From positions 186,001 through 250,000 of the forward strand of contig CAWJPF010000024.1 of assembly GCA_963844625.1 (NCBI GenBank): a stretch of 64,000 nt of DNA, in the 5' to 3' direction. Both the position numbers and the translations under genes were made by a program. This DNA comes from Palsa-504 sp963844625 (lineage in GTDB: Bacteria; Actinomycetota; Actinomycetes; Streptosporangiales; Streptosporangiaceae). Below are positions 50,788-58,596 of the stretch, in pieces. Position 1 is the stretch's first letter. Every line of letters begins with the position of its first letter. Below the pieces are notes generated by a model, which was not told where the DNA came from, did no database searches, and saw only the letters and a program-made list of their open reading frames with translations.

Positions 50788-52381
50788 CGACCTCCTCGCG
50801 CCCGACCGTGCCTGGCAGTTCACCCCCGTAGCCTTTGTCCGCATCCCAGTGGAAGCGCTGGTCTTGGTTGCTGTCGCGGTGGTGCTGCCGCCCTGGCCGC
50901 GACGGATCGTGGCCGCCGTCGCTGGAATCCTCTTCAGCCTGCTCGCTCTCGCCACGATCCTGAACCTAGCGTTCTACGAGGAGGTCGATCGGGCGTTCAA
51001 CCCGGTGGACAACTGGGTCAGCATCGGGCCGGCTCTGGGCGTGGTACGCGACGCTATCGGCGCCACGCGCACGGACATTGTGCTCGTCGTGCTCTGGCTC
51101 AGTCTCATCCTGCTCATCGGCGCCATCACCGCATCAACGATTCACATCACCGCCGTGGCCGCCCGTCACCGCGTCGGCGCGGTTCGCGGTCTTGCTGCTC
51201 TCACCGCGGTCTGGGGGCTGTGCGCGGGCCTGTCACTGCAACTAGTCCCGGGATCCCCGATCGCCTCGACCAGCGCCGTCGGGCTGGTCGACGCGCAGGT
51301 GCGCGCCACTCAGGCAGCGCTCAGTGACCCGCGCCGTTTCGAGCAGGCCACCCGCAGCCCCGACCCCGAGGCCGCCGTCCCCGCTGCGGACCTGCTGACC
51401 GGACTGCGCGGCAAGGATGTCATCGTCATCTTCGTCGAAAGCTACGGGCAAGTCGCCGTCCGGGGTACGAGCTTCTCGCCGGGCGTCAACGCCGTCCTGC
51501 GCCAGCAAACCGGCATGCTGACCCGCACCGGCTGGTCCACGCAGAGCGCCTGGCTCACCTCCCCGACCTTCGGCGGGATCAGCTGGCTCGCCCACTCCAC
51601 CCTGCAGTCAGGGCTGTGGGTTAATAGCAACCAGCGGTATGGCGAGCTCCTCGCCAGCAAACGGTTCACTCTCAGCGACGCCTTCGACAAGGCCGGGTGG
51701 CACACCGTCAGCGACGACCCCTCTGACGATCCCGTCTGGGCAGCCGGCACGTCGTTCTACCACTACGATCAGCTCTACAACCGGCACAACGTCGGCTACC
51801 ACGGCCCGACCTTCAGCTACTCCTCAATGCCCGATCAGTACACCCTGGCCACGTTCCAGCGGCTTGAGCTGACGCCTGGCCACAAGCCCGTAATGGCCGA
51901 GATCGACCTGACCTCCTCGCACATACCCTGGGCCCCGCTGCCGGCCATGGTGCCCTGGAACAAGATCGGCAACGGCTCGATATTCGACCCCCAGCCCGCG
52001 GAGAGCGAATCCGCGGCCACGGTCTCGCGCAGCAACAACACCACGCGCCAGTTCTACGGCCAGTCGATCCAGTACACAATGACTGCCCTCACTTCATGGG
52101 TCACCGAGCTGAACGACCCGAACCTCGTGCTCATCCTGCTCGGCGACCACCAGCCCCACACCTCCGTCAGCGGCGCCGGCGCGAACCACGAGGTGCCAAT
52201 CTCGATCGTCACCCGCGCCCCTTCGGTGCTCAAGCAGATGTCCTCCTGGCACTGGCAGAACGGTCTGCTGCCTGATCTCGGCGCTCCGCTCGAGCCCATG
52301 GACGCCTTCCGCAATCAGTTCCTCAACACCTTCAGCACGGCCCCGGCCCAGACGGCATCGGCCCGGACCGCAGGTCGCTAG
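49964..52381 (+). CDS. CDP-alcohol phosphotransferase fused to LtaS/sulfatase-like domain, copy 2
   Basis: An 805-residue paralogue of the preceding gene. The first ~274 residues are identical, including DAVDGQVARR and GARIDGEVDAF. The middle and C-terminal halves have diverged but keep VIVIFVESYGQVAVRG, GGISWLAHSTLQSGLWV and EIDLTSSHIPW. Unlike copy 1 it retains G-D-H-Q-P-H (52145-52150), the likely metal-binding pair, so its phosphohydrolase/transferase domain may be active. It is a probable second enzyme of glycan or lipid head-group formation in this cluster, in the cytoplasmic membrane. Confidence 0.84.
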   Translation: MATEGDGGAVLTIQPTTRLAGKGALPTIRLATILGMLATAALLGIVSATAGLGVAGWIAGLATGSAATALLVTARMRSDQPAIHPADWVTLTRVLLIAGVAGLVADSFGRPASTTALVTMSAVALALDAVDGQVARRTGTATPLGARIDGEVDAFLILLLSVAVSQDYGSWVLVIGAARYALLLAGWLIPWLAAPLPPRYWGKVVAAVQGIVLTVAASGVVDRLTGMIAVAAALLLLAESFGRNVIWLYRTGAGPRTRRAVRIAITVLAVMLLWGDLLAPDRAWQFTPVAFVRIPVEALVLVAVAVVLPPWPRRIVAAVAGILFSLLALATILNLAFYEEVDRAFNPVDNWVSIGPALGVVRDAIGATRTDIVLVVLWLSLILLIGAITASTIHITAVAARHRVGAVRGLAALTAVWGLCAGLSLQLVPGSPIASTSAVGLVDAQVRATQAALSDPRRFEQATRSPDPEAAVPAADLLTGLRGKDVIVIFVESYGQVAVRGTSFSPGVNAVLRQQTGMLTRTGWSTQSAWLTSPTFGGISWLAHSTLQSGLWVNSNQRYGELLASKRFTLSDAFDKAGWHTVSDDPSDDPVWAAGTSFYHYDQLYNRHNVGYHGPTFSYSSMPDQYTLATFQRLELTPGHKPVMAEIDLTSSHIPWAPLPAMVPWNKIGNGSIFDPQPAESESAATVSRSNNTTRQFYGQSIQYTMTALTSWVTELNDPNLVLILLGDHQPHTSVSGAGANHEVPISIVTRAPSVLKQMSSWHWQNGLLPDLGAPLEPMDAFRNQFLNTFSTAPAQTASARTAGR

Positions 52382-52456
52382 TCAGGCCAGCGAGCCGCGG
52401 CCCGGCCAGCAGATCGCGGACCTGTGCTCGCGGCGGGACAAGGCGGGCCCGGTGAG

Positions 52457-53098
52457 TCAGGGAAGGTGGCTGGTGTCGTTGACGCGATGGACGGCGGCAA
52501 ATCCGCGGCCGTGCCACTGGATCTCGTTAATGCAGGCGGAGCCGAGATACAGCCGGTAAAGGGTGCCAAGCGGGACGCTGAGAGCCCGGCACAGCAGGAT
52601 CTTTATCGGGGTAATGTGACTTACCACCAGGACGGTCTGGCCGCCATGGTCCCGCAGCAGCCGGTCACAGGCCCGGTTTACCCGGTGTGCGGTGTCGGCG
52701 AAGCTCTCCCCGCCCGGCGGTGCCTGTTCGGGGTCGCGGCGCCAGGCTGCCGCGGCCGCGGGCCATCGCTGCTGGATTTCTGCCAGGGTGAAGCCATCCC
52801 AGTCACCGAAGTCGGTTTCACGGAGATCATCATCGATGACCGCGGTCAGGCCCAGTTCGCCGACCGCAATGTCGGCAGTGGCGACAGCGCGCTGCAAGGG
52901 CGAGCTGACCACGGCATCGATCGGGGCACCGGCGGCTAGGCGGCAGGCGGCGGCCTGGGCCTGGCGGGTTCCGATGGCGCTAAGCGGGAGGTCGCGCAGC
53001 CCGCTGAAGCGGTGTTCGGGTGACAGCTGGGTATCGCCGTGCCGCAGCAGGACGGTGGTGGTGGGATCTGCTGTGGGGTTATCCCAGCCCAGTGTCAT
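52457..53098 (-). CDS. Histidine phosphatase superfamily (phosphoglycerate-mutase-like) protein
   Basis: A 213-residue protein. The catalytic His is in VLLRHGDTQLSPEHRFSG (RHG), with Arg in SSPLQRAVATADIAV, Glu in LRETDFGDWDG and the second His in VLVVSHITPIK. It resembles CobC/alpha-ribazole phosphatase or broad-specificity sugar phosphatases. It could dephosphorylate a pyrimidine, pterin or sugar-phosphate intermediate in the cluster. The last part of the gene left a 24-bp copy at 49850. A small open frame upstream overlaps its start (ATGA). Confidence 0.85.
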   Translation of the reverse strand: MTLGWDNPTADPTTTVLLRHGDTQLSPEHRFSGLRDLPLSAIGTRQAQAAACRLAAGAPIDAVVSSPLQRAVATADIAVGELGLTAVIDDDLRETDFGDWDGFTLAEIQQRWPAAAAAWRRDPEQAPPGGESFADTAHRVNRACDRLLRDHGGQTVLVVSHITPIKILLCRALSVPLGTLYRLYLGSACINEIQWHGRGFAAVHRVNDTSHLP

Positions 53099-53262
53099 AT
53101 GGCTCCCGCGAGGATGACGAAGATGTTGTGTCGACTGTTCCTATACAGCAATACGAACATGTCAGCAGGACGGTTCAGCCGCCCAACCTTGGCCTCGTTA
53201 CAGTACCCATGCCGCACGACCTGGCCGGGCTGGTCACCGATGTGGTGCCGGTACCCGCCCAT
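53095..53262 (-). CDS. Possible small protein (55 residues) coupled to the histidine phosphatase
   Basis: Between the PTPS-like and phosphatase genes a minus-strand frame from ATG 53262 ends at 53095, overlapping the phosphatase ATG by four bases as other genes here do. It encodes a hydrophobic-ended peptide (MGGYRHHIGDQPGQVVRHGY at the start). Third positions are mostly G/C. There is no Shine-Dalgarno and I recognise no family, so this may be a remnant of a longer gene. Confidence 0.3.
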   Translation of the reverse strand: MGGYRHHIGDQPGQVVRHGYCNEAKVGRLNRPADMFVLLYRNSRHNIFVILAGAI

Positions 53263-53299
53263 CAGGATGGCCTGGTCGCCCGGGGTAATCAGGCAGAGG

Positions 53300-53677
53300 T
53301 CAGCATCGTCCGTGGTATCCGCCGAACGCGACGGGAGTTTCCCACACCCGCACTGCCAGTGTCTCGCCGCCTGCGCCGGCGACGGCGGGCGAGAGGCTGT
53401 CATGCACCCAGCGGGCCAACACCTCGACTGTGACCGCCTCGAACCCGGCCGGGCGTATCTCCTCCAGGTTGCGGCCTTCGACCCGGCTGGTCAGCTCGGT
53501 CAGCGCCGCTTCCAGTACATCCAGATCACAGACCATGCCCCGGTCGTCGAGCTGCTCGCGGTCCACCACGATCTCAATCCGGTAGTCATGATCATGCAGT
53601 TGCCCCTCTGGCCCGGGCAGCCCCGGCATGATGTGGAAAGCACGGACGCTTCGGCTCAACCCGACTTCACAGGTCAC
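53300..53677 (-). CDS. PTPS/QueD-like protein lacking canonical catalytic residues
   Basis: A 125-residue T-fold protein from GTG 53677, with AGGAG eight bases upstream. Three likely zinc histidines are present (AFHIMPG, LHDHDYRIEIVV). The usual catalytic Cys before HGHNY is absent (GLPGPEGQLHDHDY), and the conserved LDH is VEG (SRVEGRNLEEI), so the Cys/Asp/His triad is missing; the substrate-anchoring Glu may remain in VRVWETP. A Streptomyces homologue (SCO6650) with similar changes has been structurally studied. It overlaps the MDR dehydrogenase stop by 11 bases. It probably performs a non-canonical step on a pterin- or pyrimidine-like substrate. Confidence 0.8.
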   Translation of the reverse strand: MTCEVGLSRSVRAFHIMPGLPGPEGQLHDHDYRIEIVVDREQLDDRGMVCDLDVLEAALTELTSRVEGRNLEEIRPAGFEAVTVEVLARWVHDSLSPAVAGAGGETLAVRVWETPVAFGGYHGRC

Positions 53678-54638
53678 CGGCAGCACTCCTGTCGTAGTCA
53701 AGAACGGCATGCATCAACCCGGGTATCCCCTGGTCCACGGCTCGGAACGCCTCGGCTGCGTGGCCGAAGTCGAAGACGTGAGTGCACAGCTGTGCCAACG
53801 GTAGTTCGGCCAGCAGCTCGACGGCCTCCCGGCGGCGCCGAGACCGGGTCCAGGTCCCGGACAGCCGGGCCGGCACCGTGGAAACTTGAGTGCTGCGGAT
53901 GATCAGACGCCGCCGGTGGAAGGCGCCACCGAGCGGCAGCACCACTGGTTTGGTGCCGAACCACGACGCGATCAACAGGGTCCCCTCGTGGGCCAGCATA
54001 TCCAGCGCCATCGCTGGCGCATCCGGGTTACCGCTGGCGTCAATGACCAGCGGAACCTCCTCTTTCACCAGTTCCTCCGGTGCTACGGCGGTGACGCCGA
54101 GGCTGCTGGCCATGGCGCGGCGCCACGCCTGCGGCTCGGCAATCAGCGGCCGCCACCCGGAGCGCTGCAACAGCAGGCCGGTCAGCAGCCCGAGCACGCC
54201 GGCGCCGAGCACGATGACCCGGTCGCGATATCCGGTCCCGGCATCGAGCGTCACCTGCAACGCCGTCTCGACCAGCGGGAACAAGGTTGCGGACGCAGGA
54301 TCGATGGCAGGCAGCGGAATCAGTTCACCAGCCCGCGCCGCGAATACGTCCTGGTGCGGATGGAACGCGAAAACCGCCTGGCCGGACTCCGCTACTTCGC
54401 CGACGCACGCATACCCATAGGCGAAGGGATAGGAGAAGGCACCGCCAAGCGCGTCGATCGTGTCGTCCAGCGCCAGCTCGGCAGGGACCTCGCCGCGGTA
54501 CACCAGCCGTTCGGTGCCGCCGCTGATGCCAGAGCACACGGTGCGGACGAGGACCTCACCGGCCGCGGGCCGCGGTGTGGGCGCTTCCCTGATATCCACG
54601 CAGCGCGGCGCGGTATGAAATAGTGCGCGGGCAGGCAC
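53667..54638 (-). CDS. Medium-chain dehydrogenase/reductase (zinc-type alcohol dehydrogenase family)
   Basis: A 323-residue MDR protein from GTG 54638. The N-terminal GroES-like domain (VLVRTVCSGISGGTERLVYR) has only one of the usual catalytic zinc ligands in this region. The Rossmann domain has VIVLGAGVLGLLTGLLLQRSG near 150 and IDASGNPDAPAMALDML. It resembles dehydrogenases of modified-pigment and secondary-metabolite pathways. A TATATT at 54650-54645 lies six bases before the GTG, suggesting a leaderless transcript heading the dehydrogenase-PTPS-phosphatase operon. Confidence 0.82.
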   Translation of the reverse strand: MPARALFHTAPRCVDIREAPTPRPAAGEVLVRTVCSGISGGTERLVYRGEVPAELALDDTIDALGGAFSYPFAYGYACVGEVAESGQAVFAFHPHQDVFAARAGELIPLPAIDPASATLFPLVETALQVTLDAGTGYRDRVIVLGAGVLGLLTGLLLQRSGWRPLIAEPQAWRRAMASSLGVTAVAPEELVKEEVPLVIDASGNPDAPAMALDMLAHEGTLLIASWFGTKPVVLPLGGAFHRRRLIIRSTQVSTVPARLSGTWTRSRRRREAVELLAELPLAQLCTHVFDFGHAAEAFRAVDQGIPGLMHAVLDYDRSAAGDL

Positions 54639-54650
54639 TCAGCCAATATA
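54639..54650 (-). promoter_or_regulatory. Candidate leaderless promoter for the MDR-PTPS-phosphatase operon
   Basis: On the minus strand TATATT is followed by GGCTGA and then the GTG start, the spacing seen for actinobacterial leaderless mRNAs. The -35 region is weak (CCTTGTAT about 15 bases upstream) and there is no Shine-Dalgarno before the GTG. Confidence 0.4.
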
Positions 54651-54939
54651 CCCGCGATCGATCTATACAAGGCGGTTGAGCTGGCCACCTGGACCGCAAC
54701 GGGCTTCTCGTGGCCGCCCGATGCACAGCACGCCCGATGCCAGTGAAGGCAGGAAGCGGACCCAGGGCAGCTCGAGCTCAGTGACCACGCCGACCTCACC
54801 GGCGGGCAGCCGGGAACGAACCGGCATTCCTACCTGCTTACGAAGCGGCCAGGTCCCGGGTCGGCACGCAATCGGCCCCGGTTTGACATCATGGTCAGCG
54901 AACATGACTAGGCCGGTTCAAGGCTGAGGAGACGGAGCG
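54651..54939. other. Divergent intergenic region
   Basis: It lies between the MDR gene (minus) and GT87 gene (plus). A minus-strand frame (54663-54905, 80 codons, ending GPGGQLNRLV) is open but has no family match I recognise or start signal. TTGACA at 54883-54888 is a possible -35 for the GT87 gene with a poor -10. Confidence 0.35.
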
Positions 54940-56271
54940 GTGACTCGAATACGGCCAGCCGCCTGGCTCATGGCCGCGGTCGCACTGTTCCTGCTGGCCG
55001 TGGCCGGTTATGCCCTGCTCGTCCACGCGTCCCCGCAGTACTACTGGACGCAGATCGACACGGCCGTCTACCGGGATGGCGGCATCGCTGTGCGGAACCA
55101 GCCGACGATGCTCTACGCGCTGGAGCTCGGGCCGGCGAAGCTGCCGTTCACCTACACGCCGTTCGCCGCGCTCCTGTTCGCTGCGGGGTGCGGTGCGTCG
55201 TTCGCGACCTGGCAGGTCGGGCTGGCGGTGCTCACGATCGGGCTGCTGCCGGTGGTGGCGTACCTTTCCCTGGGACTCGCCGGGCGGCCCGCCGGCCTGG
55301 CCAGGGCGGCGGCGGCGTTTGCGATCGCCGCGGTGGGCCTCTGGCTCGAACCGGTTGCGATGACACTGTTCTTCGGGCAGATCAACCTCGTGCTGCTGGC
55401 CCTGGTGGTGGGCGATCTCGCGCTGCCGGACCGCATCAAGGGCAAGGGCATCGGGATCGGGCTGGCGGCGGGGATCAAGCTCACGCCGTTGATCTTCATT
55501 CCGTACCTGCTGTTCACGCGGCGAGTAAAGGCCGCGGCGGTCAGCGCGCTGACCTTCGCGGTCACGGTAGGATTTGGGTTCGCGCTGCTGCCGCACGCCT
55601 CCGCGGTCTACTGGGGCGGGAAGATCACCCAGCCGGGCAGCAAACCCTTCCACCTGGACAACCAGTCCCTTAACGGCGTCATACTGCGCCTTACCCACGC
55701 CGGACCCGACGCGCACGCGTACTGGCTGGTCGCGGCGGTCGTCGTCGGCATCGCCGGGCTCGCCACCTCGATACTGGCGGGCCGGCGTGGCCACGAGCTA
55801 CTCGGCCTGGTTGCGTGCGCCGCGACCGGCCTGCTGGTGTCCCCGGTCACCTGGTCGCACCACTACGTTTACGTGGTACCGGCACTTGTCCTCGCCGCGT
55901 ACGGGCCACGGCGCCTCGGCTACCGGATCCTCGGCGCCGCGCTGGTGGTGGGCTTGTTTGGCTGGTGGCCCGTGCCTATTGGCACCCAGGGCGGCTACGA
56001 CCCTAAGGCCCAGCTGCGGCCGCGCGGGTTGCTGCTTCTCGCGCCGAACCGCGGCAACAACCGGGCGACAGTCGAGTTCACCTGGCGTGGGCTGGAATTG
56101 ATCGTCGGCAACTACTACGTGCTCACCCTGCTCGTGTTTATCGCGGCCACCGCATGCGCCCTGGTGCTTACCCGTCGCCTCAGGCCCGAGCGCGCAGTCG
56201 GCCCCCGAGCCCGATGCCGTGTGGGCGGCACGCCCGCCCGGCGTCGCCCGGTAGGGCGATCAGCTTCCTGA
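54940..56271 (+). CDS. GT87-family (DUF2029) polyprenyl-phosphate-sugar glycosyltransferase
   Basis: A 443-residue protein from GTG 54940 with GGAG upstream and about ten hydrophobic helices. It has the GT-C features: an acidic pair after helix 1 (YWTQIDTAVYRDGG) and PFTYTPFAALLFA, plus FFGQINLVLLALVVGDLALP, LAAGIKLTPLIFIPYLLF and SPVTWSHHYVYVVPAL. Family members (PimE/MptC types) transfer mannose or arabinose from polyprenyl phosphates outside the membrane. It marks the right end of the cluster and implies an exported lipid- or wall-linked glycoconjugate. Confidence 0.85.
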   Translation: MTRIRPAAWLMAAVALFLLAVAGYALLVHASPQYYWTQIDTAVYRDGGIAVRNQPTMLYALELGPAKLPFTYTPFAALLFAAGCGASFATWQVGLAVLTIGLLPVVAYLSLGLAGRPAGLARAAAAFAIAAVGLWLEPVAMTLFFGQINLVLLALVVGDLALPDRIKGKGIGIGLAAGIKLTPLIFIPYLLFTRRVKAAAVSALTFAVTVGFGFALLPHASAVYWGGKITQPGSKPFHLDNQSLNGVILRLTHAGPDAHAYWLVAAVVVGIAGLATSILAGRRGHELLGLVACAATGLLVSPVTWSHHYVYVVPALVLAAYGPRRLGYRILGAALVVGLFGWWPVPIGTQGGYDPKAQLRPRGLLLLAPNRGNNRATVEFTWRGLELIVGNYYVLTLLVFIAATACALVLTRRLRPERAVGPRARCRVGGTPARRRPVGRSAS

Positions 56272-56505
56272 ACGGAAGGCGCTGTGCACGCCTGCGATGT
56301 AGGCCTGGCACTTGTCGTAGTCCGGGAGCAGCCCGGTCGCTTGTGCCAGCGCGTAGGCCGCATCGACGTCGACTGACAGCACGGAGTCTTCGGGAGCCGT
56401 GGCGTCGCCGCTGACCAAGCTCACCTGGGCGGCCTGGTTGGCCGGTGACCGGAAGCTGGCGATCCAGCCGAGGTCGAAGGCCTTTTTGAGGCCGAGGAAT
56501 TCTAG
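56260..56505 (-). pseudogene. Remnant of a VOC/glyoxalase-type protein gene
   Basis: On the minus strand an open frame reads EFLGLKKAFDLGWIASFRSP then AAQVSLVSGDATAPEDSV and SVDVDAAYALA, the middle of a glyoxalase/bleomycin-resistance (VOC) protein. The expected N-terminus and the C-terminal GHxxN-type end are missing; the sequence continues with unrelated GVHSAFRSGS and a stop at 56262-56260. The fragment overlaps the end of the GT87 gene. It appears to be a decayed or recombined copy. Confidence 0.55.
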
Positions 56506-56642
56506 ATCAGGTTGGGGGGGAATTCTCGGGTCTTGCTGATCGAGCCTTCTGCACGCCGGCTAGACGCGCTGGATCGACTCGTCCGCTAAAGCCTCGCGTC
56601 CGCGCCGGGCCTCAGGTGAGAGGACGCTTGGTCAGCCCACGG
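56506..56642. other. Non-coding stretch with possible C-terminal gene fragment
   Basis: A plus-strand frame reads RVLLIEPSARRLDALDRLVR and then stops at about 56589, like the tail of a regulator or transferase, but nothing upstream joins it. Together with the VOC remnant it makes 56.2-56.6 kb look like a site of past rearrangement. Confidence 0.35.
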
Positions 56643-57353
56643 TCACTGATGGCCGCTCCCCCGCGGTCGTACACCGAAGGTCCCAGGGCCGCGGGACCCG
56701 GCAGCGAGGAATGCGGTTCCGAAGAACAACTCGGTCCAGGAGAAATCGGCCAGTTCTTCCTGCATGGCTGCGCGAATCGCCTCCCACGGACGGCGCATGG
56801 TCCACTCATCTATGGAGGCGAAGGGCCGCACGATTGCGGTTCCGAGCTGCGCTAGCCACCCAGGCGTGTTGTCGGGAACCTTGAGATCCAGCACGACCCA
56901 GCGTCCGCCTCCGGAGAGGGCCGCGGCGCCGTGGGCGATGACCTCTGCGCACTCGGGCACCTGCGACAGGGCGTACGTGGACAGGATCGCGTTGACCTCG
57001 GTCGGGAAGTCGAAGTCGGCCGCGTCGGCTTGCACGAGGCTGATATTGCTCCAGCCGTTCGTCTCTATCCGATCCTGGGCGCGGGCGAGCATCGCGTCGG
57101 TCAGATCGACGCCGACGATCCGGCCGTCAGGACCGACCACCCTCTCAAGCAGCGGGAAGTTCAGACCTGTGCCGCATGCCATGTCGATCACAGTGTCACC
57201 CGTGCGAAGGCCGAGCGCTCGCACGGCCGCGAGGCGTTGTGTCCGCTGGGGGTAGCCGGGCGCGGGGTAGAGCCGGGAGGTGACGTCGTAGTGCTTTGCC
57301 TTCTTGCGGTATGTCTCGATCAGGTGCTCTCGAGTACGGTCGACCTGGGTCAC
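56643..57353 (-). CDS. Class I SAM-dependent methyltransferase, UbiE-like
   Basis: A 236-residue protein from GTG 57353 with GAGGAGC upstream. Motif I is VIDMACGTGLNFPLLERVVG, motif II IVGVDLTDAMLARAQDR, motif III region GGGRWVVLDLKVPDNTPGWL. It resembles small-molecule or lipid/quinone methyltransferases that start with a helical YRKKAKHYDVTSRLY segment. An SRPBCC gene lies immediately upstream on the same strand, about 50 bp away. The acceptor is unknown. Confidence 0.83.
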   Translation of the reverse strand: MTQVDRTREHLIETYRKKAKHYDVTSRLYPAPGYPQRTQRLAAVRALGLRTGDTVIDMACGTGLNFPLLERVVGPDGRIVGVDLTDAMLARAQDRIETNGWSNISLVQADAADFDFPTEVNAILSTYALSQVPECAEVIAHGAAALSGGGRWVVLDLKVPDNTPGWLAQLGTAIVRPFASIDEWTMRRPWEAIRAAMQEELADFSWTELFFGTAFLAAGSRGPGTFGVRPRGSGHQ

Positions 57354-57403
57354 GGTGTGCTCCTCGATCTCAGTAGCGTCGCGCTAGAACCGCACCACCC
57401 CAC

Positions 57404-57871
57404 CTAGGGCTCTGCGCCCTCCCGCGTATCGGACTCGACAGCAGCCTTGATCGCCACCATCTCAACATCGCTTACGCGCTGAATTCTGCCTTGGAGCATG
57501 CGGCCGGGGACCGCGCGCATGATGCCCGCGAGGTCCACCTCAATCCACATCAGGGCGTCGGTCTGCTTATCGTCCACCGGCTCGAGTTCCATTCCCCAGC
57601 GCGCCGCGGAAGTACCCATTGGCCCGGCGAACGCCACGGAGCGGGGCGCCTCGACGACGGTCACCTCCTGGCTCCGGCCGCGACTCAGCCCGAGCATCAG
57701 CTTCGCCCGCTGCTCCACCCGCGAGCCGGGCTGAAGCGGACCTCCGCCGCGGACCCGGCCTTCGAGAACCGTCGGCGCCCACTCCGGCCAGCGTCCGACG
57801 TCACAGACATACGCCCACACCTCACGGACGCTGCTGGCGATTTTTATGCGGCTCTCGGTTCTGATTGTCAT
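57404..57871 (-). CDS. SRPBCC (START-like) protein, polyketide cyclase/dehydrase family
   Basis: A 155-residue protein with the opening TIRTESRIKIASSVREVWAY and VCDVGRWPEWAPTVLEGRV typical of the SRPBCC helix-grip fold, which encloses a hydrophobic ligand pocket. The C-terminal helix (GRMLQGRIQRVSDVEMVAIK) closes it. These bind lipids, pterins or polyketide intermediates or act as cyclases. It is probably cotranscribed with the following methyltransferase. Confidence 0.8.
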   Translation of the reverse strand: MTIRTESRIKIASSVREVWAYVCDVGRWPEWAPTVLEGRVRGGGPLQPGSRVEQRAKLMLGLSRGRSQEVTVVEAPRSVAFAGPMGTSAARWGMELEPVDDKQTDALMWIEVDLAGIMRAVPGRMLQGRIQRVSDVEMVAIKAAVESDTREGAEP

Positions 57872-58071
57872 CGGACTTTGTGTTGATCACTTTCCGGTCG
57901 CGTAAGGTCTCCCGCGACGTTACATCCTGACTGAGACGCCCTGCAAGTACGCTCCGATGGCGGGAGGATCAGGCAAATCTCGCCGCCCAAGCTCGGCCGG
58001 TAGGAGCCAACGTGAGCCACCTGCGAGGCCACGTTTGGTGTCCCGGGCCGAGGCGGTAAGGGTTCTCACGG

Positions 58072-58476
58072 CTAGTGAGCAGCGTCGGTTACCTTGCCGG
58101 TCCGGCGGTAGTGGGCGAGGGTCTTGCGGACCCGCCGGCGAATCCCCACGTCCGGGTCGTTGTGCCGGGACTCCAGGGCCTGGATCACAGCCGGGACGCG
58201 GGACGCGGGCGTGCTGTCGGTGAGGGCGTGGATCACGTCGCCGCGGACCCGTGGATCGGGATCCCCGGCCAGCTCGAGCAACCTCGTCCACACCCGGTCG
58301 TCGTCGGCCCGGACGTGGCAGGTGCACAGGTTCCTGCACGCGAGCTGACGAGCCCGGCTCTCCTCGCTTCGGGACAGCTCCAGCAGTCCGTCGATAGCAT
58401 CCTTGGCTGTGCGCCCCTCGCCGGCCGGCAGGCCGGTCCCTGCCTTCTCAGCGATCTTGCTCCACCGTCCCACCAT
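58072..58476 (-). CDS. HEAT-repeat protein
   Basis: A 134-residue helical protein. The repeats RVWTRLLELAGDPDPRVRGD, SRVPAVIQALESRHNDPDVG and flanking helices fit HEAT units (about 35-40 residues each) that make a curved solenoid for protein binding. A Cys-rich patch LACRNLCTCH lies near residue 48. No enzyme motif is present. The function is unknown. Confidence 0.7.
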   Translation of the reverse strand: MVGRWSKIAEKAGTGLPAGEGRTAKDAIDGLLELSRSEESRARQLACRNLCTCHVRADDDRVWTRLLELAGDPDPRVRGDVIHALTDSTPASRVPAVIQALESRHNDPDVGIRRRVRKTLAHYRRTGKVTDAAH

Positions 58477-58596
58477 CCAGACGATAGCGCCTGCCGGCTG
58501 CCCGGACCACGGATTATCCCGTCGGCCGGCGGAGCCTTCGGACCCTTAACTTCACCGGGTCACCCGAAGTGGCCAGGCAGACCGGGACAGCCGGGC

